This document shows, piece by piece, positions 1 to 6,360 of a stretch of 24,731 nt of DNA. The stretch's first letter is position 1, and every line of letters starts with the position of its first letter. The stretch comes from an uncultured Oscillibacter sp. (lineage in GTDB: Bacteria; Bacillota; Clostridia; Oscillospirales; Oscillospiraceae): positions 1 through 24,731 of the forward strand of contig CAJUOD010000037.1 in NCBI GenBank assembly GCA_910587875.1, in the 5' to 3' direction. A model generated the notes under the pieces. The model was not told where the DNA came from and made no database searches. It saw only the letters and a program-made list of their open reading frames with translations. A program made the translations under genes and the position numbers.

Positions 1-377
1 CCCATGGGCAGCTCCGGGGCTGCATCGGCACCACCGAGCCCACCACGGAGAGCGTGGCCTGGGAGATTGTCCAGAACGCGGTTTCCGCTTGCTCTCGGGA
101 CCCCCGGTTCGTTCCGGTCGGCGTGGAGGAGCTGGACAGTCTGGAGTACAGCGTGGACGTGCTGGGCCAGCCGGAGCCTATCTCCTCCCCGGCGGAGCTG
201 GATGTGAAACGATACGGCGTGATTGTCTCCTGTGGTGGCCGCCGGGGCCTGCTGCTGCCCGACCTGGAGGGCGTGGATACAGTGGAGCGGCAGATCGACA
301 TCGCCCGGCAGAAAGGCGGCATCAGCTCCCGGGAGAAGTATACCCTGAAGCGGTTCGAGGTGGTGCGGCATTTATGA
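1..377 (+). CDS. amrA: AmmeMemoRadiSam system protein A (AMMECR1 domain), 3' part
   Basis: This is the C-terminal part of an AMMECR1-domain protein; the reading frame (codons from base 3) runs in from outside the window and stops with TGA at 375-377. The visible start of the fragment carries the LRGCIGT motif that is the hallmark of AMMECR1 proteins, followed by a region ending in SREKYTLKRFEVVRHL, typical of the family's C terminus. The family is known from human AMMECR1 and from the bacterial/archaeal AmmeMemoRadiSam trio (AMMECR1, Memo-like dioxygenase fold, radical SAM). Its biochemical role is not settled. The stop codon overlaps the start of the radical SAM gene in an ATGA, so the two are translationally coupled. 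In many clostridia this domain is fused behind a Memo (AmrB) domain; whether that is so here cannot be seen. Family call is confident, function is not. Confidence 0.9.
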   Translation, partial: HGQLRGCIGTTEPTTESVAWEIVQNAVSACSRDPRFVPVGVEELDSLEYSVDVLGQPEPISSPAELDVKRYGVIVSCGGRRGLLLPDLEGVDTVERQIDIARQKGGISSREKYTLKRFEVVRHL

Positions 378-1195
378 TCTGCGAGTTGTGTTTTCACCAC
401 TGCGACCTGTCCGAGGGGCAGACCGGCCTTTGCCGGGCCAGGGCCTGCCGGGATGGTGAAATCGTCCCCTTAAACTACGGCAAGCTCACCAGTCTGGCCC
501 TGGACCCCATTGAGAAAAAGCCCCTGCGCCGATTCCACCCCGGAAGTATGATTTTGTCCGTGGGCAGCTTCGGGTGCAATCTGCGCTGTCCCTTCTGCCA
601 GAACCACGAGATTTCCATGGCCGGAGAAGGGACACTTGAAACCGTGGAGCTCTCCCCGGAGGCTCTGGCGGACAAGGCGCTGGAGCTGCGGCCCTGCGGC
701 AATATCGGGGTGGCCTATACCTACAACGAGCCGCTGGTGGGCTATGAGTACGTCCGGGACTGCGCCGCTCTGGTCCGTGAGCGGGGGATGGTCAACGTCC
801 TGGTCACCAACGGCACCATCGAGGAGGCCCCCTGGCGGGCGCTGCTGCCGCTCATCGACGCCGCCAACATCGACCTGAAGGGGTTTACCTCGGAGTGGTA
901 TCGAAGGCTGGGCGGGGGTCTGGAGACGGTGAAGCGGTCTATCCGCTTGGCGGCGGAGCGGTGCCATGTGGAGGTGACCACCCTCCTGATCCCCGGCGAG
1001 AACGACAGTGAGGAGGAGATCAGGGCGCTGGCCCAGTGGCTGGCGTCAATAAGCCAGGAAATCCCGCTGCACCTGTCCCGGTTCTTCCCAAGGTATCGGA
1101 TGACAGACAAGCCGCCCACGCCGGTAGAGCGGGTGTACCGCCTGGCGGACGAGGCCAGGGAGTATCTGTCCTTTATCTATACGGGGAATTGCTGA
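374..1195 (+). CDS. amrS: AmmeMemoRadiSam system radical SAM enzyme
   Basis: A 273-residue radical SAM protein. The start chosen is the ATG at 374, which overlaps the upstream stop (ATGA); the open frame extends further upstream but that part lies inside the AMMECR1 gene in another frame. The N terminus has a cysteine cluster (C3, C6, C10, C20) as in pyruvate-formate-lyase-activase-like AmrS proteins. The CX3CX2C motif that binds the [4Fe-4S] cluster is at C68, C72 and C75 (GCNLRCPFCQN). A glycine-rich stretch near residues 110-120 (AYTYNEPLVGYEY) fits the SAM-binding core of the PFL-activase-like branch. The enzyme is expected to be cytosolic and oxygen-sensitive. Pairing with the AMMECR1 gene makes the assignment strong; the substrate is unknown. 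The transcript ends at a hairpin a few bases after the stop. Confidence 0.93.
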   Translation: MICELCFHHCDLSEGQTGLCRARACRDGEIVPLNYGKLTSLALDPIEKKPLRRFHPGSMILSVGSFGCNLRCPFCQNHEISMAGEGTLETVELSPEALADKALELRPCGNIGVAYTYNEPLVGYEYVRDCAALVRERGMVNVLVTNGTIEEAPWRALLPLIDAANIDLKGFTSEWYRRLGGGLETVKRSIRLAAERCHVEVTTLLIPGENDSEEEIRALAQWLASISQEIPLHLSRFFPRYRMTDKPPTPVERVYRLADEAREYLSFIYTGNC

Positions 1196-1200
1196 AGAGA

Positions 1201-1241
1201 AAACCGCAGGTATCCGTTTTTTGGATACCTGCGGTTTTTTT
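1201..1241 (+). terminator. Bidirectional intrinsic terminator
   Basis: Perfect 15-bp inverted repeat (1201-1215 with 1223-1237) around a T-rich 7-base loop, followed by a T tract on the plus strand. It lies 5 bases after the amrS stop. On the minus strand the same stem is followed by TTTTCTC, so it can also end the zinc-ribbon gene that stops at 1263; the two genes converge on it. Confidence 0.92.
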
Positions 1242-1262
1242 GATGCTGACGGCTGTGCCCCG

Positions 1263-2888
1263 TCATGTGGCCGGCGGGAGGAACTTCTTCCGCGTTTCTT
1301 CCCAGCGGCGGGTGAGGTACTCCTCCACGCCGCGGTCCGGATGCCTGTACAGCCAGGCGGAAAGATCGGAAATCCGGACGGACACGATCCTGCCGTCAAA
1401 CAGCTCAAAGGTGCCGAATTTTTCAGAGGCCACCACAGCTTGCGAGAAGGGCAGAGTGTTCAGCGCCTCGCTCCAATAGCCCTTGAGAAACGGATAGGTC
1501 TCCGAGAGCAGCGGGCTTTTGTAGCGGCTTTTGCGGCAGCATAAGGGACAGGTGTCCGGATTGACCTTGGCGCGGTTTCCCATGCTGGCCTGATAGGTTC
1601 TTCCGCAATTCCGGCAGACCCAATAAAATTTGTACGAGACCGTGGGGGCGAACATGCTTGGCGTCAGGCGGCCGTTCAGGGTCGGGTGCCAGTCCTGGGC
1701 AAGCTGTGGATACCTTGCCTCAAAGCTGTTCTTCACAGGGACCTGGACGTACTGCTGCAGGATGGAGAGCTGGTCCCGCATGATGTCAATGTTGGGATAG
1801 GAGTCCCGGTTTGGAAAGAGGGAGCGCAGCAGCTCCAGAATCGCGTCGTCATATCTGCGGCAGACCTTGCTGTTCAGGGAGAAAACAGGAACAGAAATCA
1901 GCTGGACGAGAGGGTGAGGCATAAGGGGCAGCTCGGCCCCCTCCTCCACGATGACATAGACGCGGTAGTACTGGGCCAGGGCGTACACCTTGCCCAGGTC
2001 GGTGGAGACGCGGCGGCGTTTGTTGACCGTGGTGTGGTAGTATAAGCTGTTGAATTCAATCACGGTCTTCTGCGAGGGGAGCAGGAGGTCGATGTTCTTC
2101 TCCGTATAGGGATCGTCCTGACCGCTTTGGACATCCGGGGCGCACTTTTGAAGGTAGAACCGAAAGGCCTGCTCCGCAAAGGAGGTCCGACGCCGCTGAT
2201 AGCAGATAGGACATCCCCGGTCCAGATAGGTGCGATTGGACACCCGGGCCTGATAGCGATGCCGGTTGGAGCAGATAAACCAGAGCTTGCCGGAGAACGA
2301 GGGGAGGATCATTTCACCGGTGATCCCGCCGTTGCGCGCGTCGTCCAGCTCGGCGGCGATCTGCGGGTGCGTGCTTTGCAGGCAGTTTTCTTTTGTTACC
2401 GCCGTGTTTCTCCCGTTTCCGCAGAGGGGGCACAGAAGCTTTCCGCCCCGATCCGAAATCCGGACGGGCTCGGGCAGCTGATAGCGGCATTCGGGGCACC
2501 TCAAGTAGAACGCCTGATGCGTGGACGGAAGGACGTCTTCTATGGAGACGGAATTGCGCTCCGGGTCCCACCACCGCGCAGCCTCCGGAATGACCGTTGA
2601 AAGGTTGTAGGAAGGGGATGGACGCTCCCCCGTGCAGTAAGGACAGCAGGTGGCCTCGTTCCGCCGGGTGATGACGTTGTAGGCGCGGGTCTTTAAACGG
2701 TTTAGCTTGTTTGGCGCGTGCGGCCAGGACATGCCGCAGACAGAACACCGAAATTGATATTCCTTTGCCGTGGAGAACGGCACCTCCGACGGGGGGAGCG
2801 GATTTGCCTGCCGGTCGTACAGCGCCAGGAGCTCCGGCCGGTTATGTTCCTTGCACCACTCCTCCAGAGAACGGGATCCCTTTTTCAT
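1263..2888 (-). CDS. Multi-zinc-ribbon (DUF4379-like) protein with embedded PD-(D/E)XK-like nuclease domain
   Basis: A 541-residue protein with four treble-clef/zinc-ribbon units of the type seen in DUF4379 (PF14311): C48/C51...C82/C85, C131/C134...C153/C156, C206/H210...C226/C229 and C425/C428...C447/C450. Between units three and four sits a segment resembling a small PD-(D/E)XK or Vsr-type endonuclease: E239 (SFAEQAFRFYL), D267 (NIDLLL), E278 and N280 (TVIEFNSLYYH), then a beta strand (YRVYVIVEE). Start ATG at 2888 has AAGGGG upstream. Only 15 bases separate it from the ptsG stop, so it is probably the third gene of that operon, an odd place for a nucleic-acid-binding protein. By eye its codon use looks less GC-biased than its neighbours, which hints at acquisition. 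Activity is not known: nuclease function is inferred from residues only, and DNA modification, repair or phage defence are all possible. Confidence 0.75.
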   Translation of the reverse strand: MKKGSRSLEEWCKEHNRPELLALYDRQANPLPPSEVPFSTAKEYQFRCSVCGMSWPHAPNKLNRLKTRAYNVITRRNEATCCPYCTGERPSPSYNLSTVIPEAARWWDPERNSVSIEDVLPSTHQAFYLRCPECRYQLPEPVRISDRGGKLLCPLCGNGRNTAVTKENCLQSTHPQIAAELDDARNGGITGEMILPSFSGKLWFICSNRHRYQARVSNRTYLDRGCPICYQRRRTSFAEQAFRFYLQKCAPDVQSGQDDPYTEKNIDLLLPSQKTVIEFNSLYYHTTVNKRRRVSTDLGKVYALAQYYRVYVIVEEGAELPLMPHPLVQLISVPVFSLNSKVCRRYDDAILELLRSLFPNRDSYPNIDIMRDQLSILQQYVQVPVKNSFEARYPQLAQDWHPTLNGRLTPSMFAPTVSYKFYWVCRNCGRTYQASMGNRAKVNPDTCPLCCRKSRYKSPLLSETYPFLKGYWSEALNTLPFSQAVVASEKFGTFELFDGRIVSVRISDLSAWLYRHPDRGVEEYLTRRWEETRKKFLPPAT

Positions 2889-2903
2889 GGCGTTAAAGGC
2901 CCC

Positions 2904-5042
2904 TTACCCCTTCACCGCCAGCAGGTCCTTGCCCGCCTGGATTTCGCCTTCCGCGACGGGGGCCACGCTCTGGTAGTCCTCGGTGTTGCAGATGATCATG
3001 GGGGTGGTGAGCAGATAGCCCGCCGCCTTGATCGCCTCCATGTCGAAGGAGATCAGCAGGTCGCCCTTCTTCACCTTCTGCCCCACTTCCACGTGGGCCT
3101 CGAAGTGCTTGCCTCCCAGCTCCACGGTATTGATGCCGATGTGGAGCAGGATCTCCACGCCGTCCTCCGTCACCAGGCCGATGGCGTGGTGGGTGTCGAA
3201 GAGATTGTCCACCTCCCCGTCCGCCGGGGCGTAGAGCTTGCCCTCGCTGGGCTCCACGGCCACGCCGTCGCCCAGGATGCAGTTGGAGAAGGCCTCGTCC
3301 TGGACCTCCGCCATGGGGACCACCGTGCCGTTCATGTGGGCCGCCAGCACCGCGTCCTGCTTGGCGGGGGCGGCGGGCTTTTCGGCGGCGGCAGGGGCCG
3401 CGGGAGCGGGGGCGGAAATCTGGTCCAGCCGGTCTGCCTCAGGGCTCTCCATGAAGTCCACCAGGTTGGACTTGATGACGGCCACCTGGGGCCCGTAGAC
3501 CACCTGGACGCCGTTGCCCTTGTGGATGACGCCGGAGGCCCCGGACTGCTTGAGCATGGCGTCGGAGACCTTCTCCGGGTCGATGACCGTCACCCGGAGG
3601 CGGGTGGCGCAGCAGTCCACGTCGGAGAGGTTCGCCTTGCCGCCCAGGCCCTTGAGGATCATGGCGGAGACGGGGTCGGACACGCCCGCGGGAGAGGAGC
3701 CGTCGGGGCCCACGCCGGTCTTGGCCTTGAAGTCCGAGCGGGTGAAGAGCTTGGTCTCTTCGCCCTCGTCCTCCCGTCCGGGGGTCTTCAGGTCCATCTT
3801 GGTAATCATGAAGTAGAAGGTGAAGTAGTAGACCACGAAGTACGCCGCGCCCACGATGACAATCCAGATCCAGTGGGTCTTGGCGTTGCCCTGGAGGACG
3901 CCGAAAAGGGTCAGGTCGATGATGCCGCCGGAGAAGGTCATGCCCACGCCTACGTTAAAAATGTGCATCAGCATATAGGAGAGGCCCGCGTACACGCAGT
4001 GGACGGCGTACATCAGGGGGGCGACGAAGAGGAAGGTGAATTCCAGGGGCTCCGTGATGCCCGTCAGCATGGCGGTGACGGCGGCGGAGATCAGCAGGCC
4101 GCCGGCCACCTTGCGCTTCTCGGGCTTGGCGGCCTTGTACATGGCCAGGGCCGCGCCGGGGAGGCCGAAGATCATGAAGGGGAACTTGCCCGCCATGAAG
4201 CGGGTGGCGGAGACGGAGAACACCTCCGTAGACTTGGAGGCCAGCTCCGCGAAAAAGATGTTCTGGGCCCCCTGGATGGTCATGCCGTCCACGACGGCCG
4301 TGCCGCCCAGGGCGGTCTGCCAGAAGGGCATATAGAAGACATGGTGCAGGCCGAAGGGAATCAGCGCCCGCTCCAGGATGCCGTAGATCCAGGTGCCCGC
4401 GTAGCCGGAGCGGACGACCAGGTCGCCCAGGGCCGCGATGCCCATCTGGACGATGGGCCAGACGTAGAACATGGCGATGCCCACCACCACGAAGACGGCG
4501 GTGCAGACGATGGGCACGAAGCGGGTGCCGCCGAAGAAGGACAGCACCTGGGGCAGCTGAATCTTATAGAAGCGGTTGTGCAGCGCCGCCACGCCCAGGC
4601 CCACGACGATGCCGCCGAAGACGCCCATCTGTAAGGTGGTGATCCCCAAGGTGGAGGTGGTGGTGTTGGCCGCCATGGCCTCCACGCCGCCCCGGGCCGT
4701 AATCATGGCGGAGATGGCCGTGTTCATGACCAGGTAGGCGATGGCGCCGGAGAGGGCCGCGACTTCCTTTTCCTTCTTCGCCATGCCGATGGCCACGCCC
4801 ATGGCGAAGAGCAGGGCCAGGTTGTTGAAGACGGCGCTTCCGCACTGGTTCATAATGTCCAGGATGGTGTAGGCGAAGCCGCCCTCATAGATGACCCCGG
4901 TGAGGCCGTAGGCCTCCAGCATGGTCTGGTTGGTGAACGAGCTGCCGATGCCGAGCAAGAGGCCCGCCACGGGCAGCAGGGCGATGGGCAGCATGAACGA
5001 GCGGCCCACCCGCTGCAAAACGCCGAAAATCTTGTCCTTCAT
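2904..5042 (-). CDS. ptsG: PTS glucose-family transporter, subunits IICBA fused
   Basis: A 712-residue permease of the phosphotransferase system that imports and phosphorylates a hexose at the membrane. Domain order is C-B-A. IIC (about 1-415) has multiple hydrophobic helices, the FGLHH motif (230-234) and the sugar-site motif ITEPLEF (329-335). IIB (about 450-535) carries the phospho-cysteine C478 in CATRLRV. An Ala/Pro-rich linker (about 540-563) leads to IIA (about 565-712), with H619 and phospho-acceptor H634 (LLHIGINTV) spaced 15 apart as in IIA-Glc. All phosphotransfer residues are intact, so it needs only EI and HPr. ATG at 5042 has AAGGAGG eight bases upstream. Glucose is the likeliest substrate, but N-acetylglucosamine or a related hexose is possible. 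It is controlled by the leader antiterminator and the PRD protein encoded just upstream. Confidence 0.9.
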   Translation of the reverse strand: MKDKIFGVLQRVGRSFMLPIALLPVAGLLLGIGSSFTNQTMLEAYGLTGVIYEGGFAYTILDIMNQCGSAVFNNLALLFAMGVAIGMAKKEKEVAALSGAIAYLVMNTAISAMITARGGVEAMAANTTTSTLGITTLQMGVFGGIVVGLGVAALHNRFYKIQLPQVLSFFGGTRFVPIVCTAVFVVVGIAMFYVWPIVQMGIAALGDLVVRSGYAGTWIYGILERALIPFGLHHVFYMPFWQTALGGTAVVDGMTIQGAQNIFFAELASKSTEVFSVSATRFMAGKFPFMIFGLPGAALAMYKAAKPEKRKVAGGLLISAAVTAMLTGITEPLEFTFLFVAPLMYAVHCVYAGLSYMLMHIFNVGVGMTFSGGIIDLTLFGVLQGNAKTHWIWIVIVGAAYFVVYYFTFYFMITKMDLKTPGREDEGEETKLFTRSDFKAKTGVGPDGSSPAGVSDPVSAMILKGLGGKANLSDVDCCATRLRVTVIDPEKVSDAMLKQSGASGVIHKGNGVQVVYGPQVAVIKSNLVDFMESPEADRLDQISAPAPAAPAAAEKPAAPAKQDAVLAAHMNGTVVPMAEVQDEAFSNCILGDGVAVEPSEGKLYAPADGEVDNLFDTHHAIGLVTEDGVEILLHIGINTVELGGKHFEAHVEVGQKVKKGDLLISFDMEAIKAAGYLLTTPMIICNTEDYQSVAPVAEGEIQAGKDLLAVKG

Positions 5043-5080
5043 AGAATGTCCTCCTTGTCACACAGTATGGCTGAAATTAC

Positions 5081-5132
5081 AAAAACCCATACCGCCCGGA
5101 CCGGAGAAGCCTCCGGCCCGGGCCGCATGGGT
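5081..5132 (-). terminator. Leader terminator of ptsG
   Basis: On the minus strand a long hairpin forms from ACCCATGCGGCCCGG (from 5132 down) and its imperfect complement ending in CGGTATGGGT, with an inner CCGGAG/CTCCGG stem, followed by a run of five T. It sits between the antiterminator gene and the ptsG start, so read-through must be permitted for ptsG expression. Its first four bases are shared with the RNA antiterminator element. Confidence 0.82.
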
Positions 5133-5156
5133 CTCGCCCGAAATTGGTCACGATCC
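5129..5156 (-). promoter_or_regulatory. RNA antiterminator (RAT) element for PRD/CAT protein
   Basis: Minus-strand RNA here begins GGATCGTGACC and ends GGGCGAGACC. This matches the frame of known SacY/LicT/GlcT targets (GGATTGTTACTG...GGCAGGCAAAACC) in the opening GGAT.GT.AC and the closing GC.A.ACC. The 3' end overlaps the left arm of the ptsG leader terminator by about four bases, the arrangement needed for mutually exclusive folding. It begins 9 bases after the stop of the antiterminator gene. The match is by eye to a remembered consensus. Confidence 0.8.
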
Positions 5157-5164
5157 CGCCGTGT

Positions 5165-6007
5165 TTACTTGCTTGCCAGGTTGATGCGCTTTAAGTGGAT
5201 GGTCAGATAGACGAGCTCCTCGCCGGAGACCTCCCGCTGGTAGGTGTTCTTGATGTACTCCCCCACGCACTGGGCGCATTTGTAGTGCTGTTTGCAGCTG
5301 CGGACAATCATCTCCTGGAAGTCCGGGTCGTAGTCCCCGGAGGGGCCCGGCGCCGCCTGAAAGAGCCGCTGGGCGAAGTAGCGCAGGTGGACCACGAAGC
5401 GGTTGAAGTCCAGGGACTCCCGGTCAAAGCGCTTCTGGTAGAAGTACTCCACCACCTCCAGGGTCCCCTCGATGAGCTTGGTGATATCCACCATGACGCT
5501 CATGGAGGTGTTCAGCTCCGCGTTTACAATGTGCAGGGCGATGAAGGCCGCCTCGCTGGGGTTCAGGTCCGTATGGGTCTCCTCCCGGATGACCCGGAGG
5601 CAGTGCTGGCCCAGGCGGTACTCGGCGGGGTAGTAGCTCATGATGGCCCCCTCCAGGGGGTTGGTGAACTCCACGCCGTTTTCCTTCCGCTTGATGGCGA
5701 AGCTGATGTGGTCCGCCAGGGTGATGAGCAGGGACTCGTTCAGCGGGGCGGTGAGCTGGGTCTTGATATACTCAATGAGGTCCTGGGTGAGGCGCAGGTG
5801 CTCGATGGGGATCTGCTGGCAGAGCTCCCGGAGCTTCCGCTGTTCCGCCTTGCCCTCCATGTGGTAGGTCTTCTCAAAAAGGGACGGGTCCACCCGCTCC
5901 CCGATCTTCCGCTGGAAGCCCAGGCCCTTCCCGGTGACAATCATCTCTCCGCCCCGGTCGTCCACCACGCAGAGGATGTTGTTGTTGATGACTTTTTTGA
6001 TCCGCAT
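5165..6007 (-). CDS. PRD-domain transcriptional antiterminator (LicT/GlcT family)
   Basis: A 280-residue protein of full family length. The N-terminal CAT RNA-binding domain (about 1-55) has the typical opening IKKVINNNILCV. Two PTS regulation domains follow, with phosphorylatable histidines in the expected places: H100 (LADHISFAI) and H159 (IALHIVNAE) in PRD1, H207 (VVHLRYF) and H271 (LTIHLKR) in PRD2. Family members dimerise, bind a short RNA hairpin and prevent formation of an overlapping terminator; PTS-dependent phosphorylation of the PRDs sets their activity. The gene lies directly upstream of ptsG, with RAT and terminator in the gap, so ptsG is the evident target. The start ATG is placed by the CAT domain and an AGGGGG six bases upstream. 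Whether it belongs with LicT or GlcT cannot be decided by eye. Confidence 0.93.
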   Translation of the reverse strand: MRIKKVINNNILCVVDDRGGEMIVTGKGLGFQRKIGERVDPSLFEKTYHMEGKAEQRKLRELCQQIPIEHLRLTQDLIEYIKTQLTAPLNESLLITLADHISFAIKRKENGVEFTNPLEGAIMSYYPAEYRLGQHCLRVIREETHTDLNPSEAAFIALHIVNAELNTSMSVMVDITKLIEGTLEVVEYFYQKRFDRESLDFNRFVVHLRYFAQRLFQAAPGPSGDYDPDFQEMIVRSCKQHYKCAQCVGEYIKNTYQREVSGEELVYLTIHLKRINLASK

Positions 6008-6019
6008 CCTCCGCCCCCT

Positions 6020-6076
6020 AAAAAAACAGACCGACCCTGTTCCGGCATCCCGCCAAGGCGCGGGGACAGAGCCGGA
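6020..6076 (-). promoter_or_regulatory. Structured leader ahead of the antiterminator gene
   Basis: In the minus-strand RNA, TCCGGC pairs with GCCGGA (6071-6076 with 6041-6046), enclosing CCCGC/GCGGG (6060-6064 with 6049-6053). A weaker AACAG/CTGTT hairpin follows and then seven T (6020-6026) just before the ribosome binding site. It could be an attenuator; it does not resemble a RAT site. Confidence 0.4.
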
Positions 6077-6099
6077 CAGAGTTGGTCAAGCCCGGCGAA

Positions 6100-6132
6100 C
6101 CGGTAACATTCCAACATAAATTCCGGTAACAT
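6100..6132. repeat. Direct repeat at the antiterminator promoter (candidate operator)
   Basis: The 10-mer CCGGTAACAT occurs at 6100-6109 and 6123-6132, 23 bp apart start to start. The second copy overlaps the -10 box of the minus-strand promoter, so a protein bound there could block it. No binder is identified. Confidence 0.5.
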
Positions 6133-6159
6133 CATAGCCTCCCCGGGCGGAGAAGTCAA
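6131..6159 (-). promoter_or_regulatory. Sigma-A promoter for the PTS operon
   Basis: Minus strand reads TTGACT, 17 bases, TATGAT, giving a start about 115 bases upstream of the antiterminator gene. Confidence 0.75.
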
Positions 6160-6274
6160 GGGGGAGAGGGCCGGAGCGAAAGCGATTCTACCGTTTCCAC
6201 AATTTGACTTGGGATTTTTGACAATTGCGCCAAAAAGCGGCAGGGCCGGGCCGCCGGGGACGGGCCGGGGAAGA

Positions 6275-6303
6275 TTGACAGCCGCCGGAAGTCCCGGTAT
6301 AAT
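6275..6303 (+). promoter_or_regulatory. Perfect consensus sigma-A promoter
   Basis: TTGACA (6275-6280), exactly 17 bases, TATAAT (6298-6303). It points at the SLH-hydrolase gene, whose start is 58 bases after the -10 box. A match this perfect suggests strong constitutive expression. Confidence 0.9.
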
Positions 6304-6360
6304 GTCGAATAAGAGGGAAAAAGCCGGGCTGCGGGCCCGGAGACGGGAGAATGGGAACGG

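Larger units (their letters stand above)
6008..6360. other. Divergent intergenic region, no gene seen
   Basis: 353 bases between the antiterminator gene (minus) and the SLH hydrolase gene (plus). It holds one good promoter in each direction (6131-6159 minus, 6275-6303 plus), a pair of 10-bp direct repeats at the minus promoter, and an inverted-repeat leader with a 7-T tract just before the antiterminator start. Open frames crossing it have no recognisable family and no ribosome binding site. Confidence 0.7.

Noticed and set aside
2718..4634. 638-codon open frame on the plus strand
   Set aside because: It runs opposite the intact ptsG gene, is rich in His/Gly/Asp/Val as expected from antisense of GC-rich codons, and matches no family.
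6020..6076. A second RAT/terminator pair in front of the antiterminator gene
   Set aside because: There is a stem and a T run but no GGAT.GT.AC...ACC pattern, and the stem next to the T run is only 5 bp.
5195..6106. 303-codon open frame on the plus strand
   Set aside because: Antisense of the PRD antiterminator gene; low-complexity Val/Leu/Gly/Asp composition.
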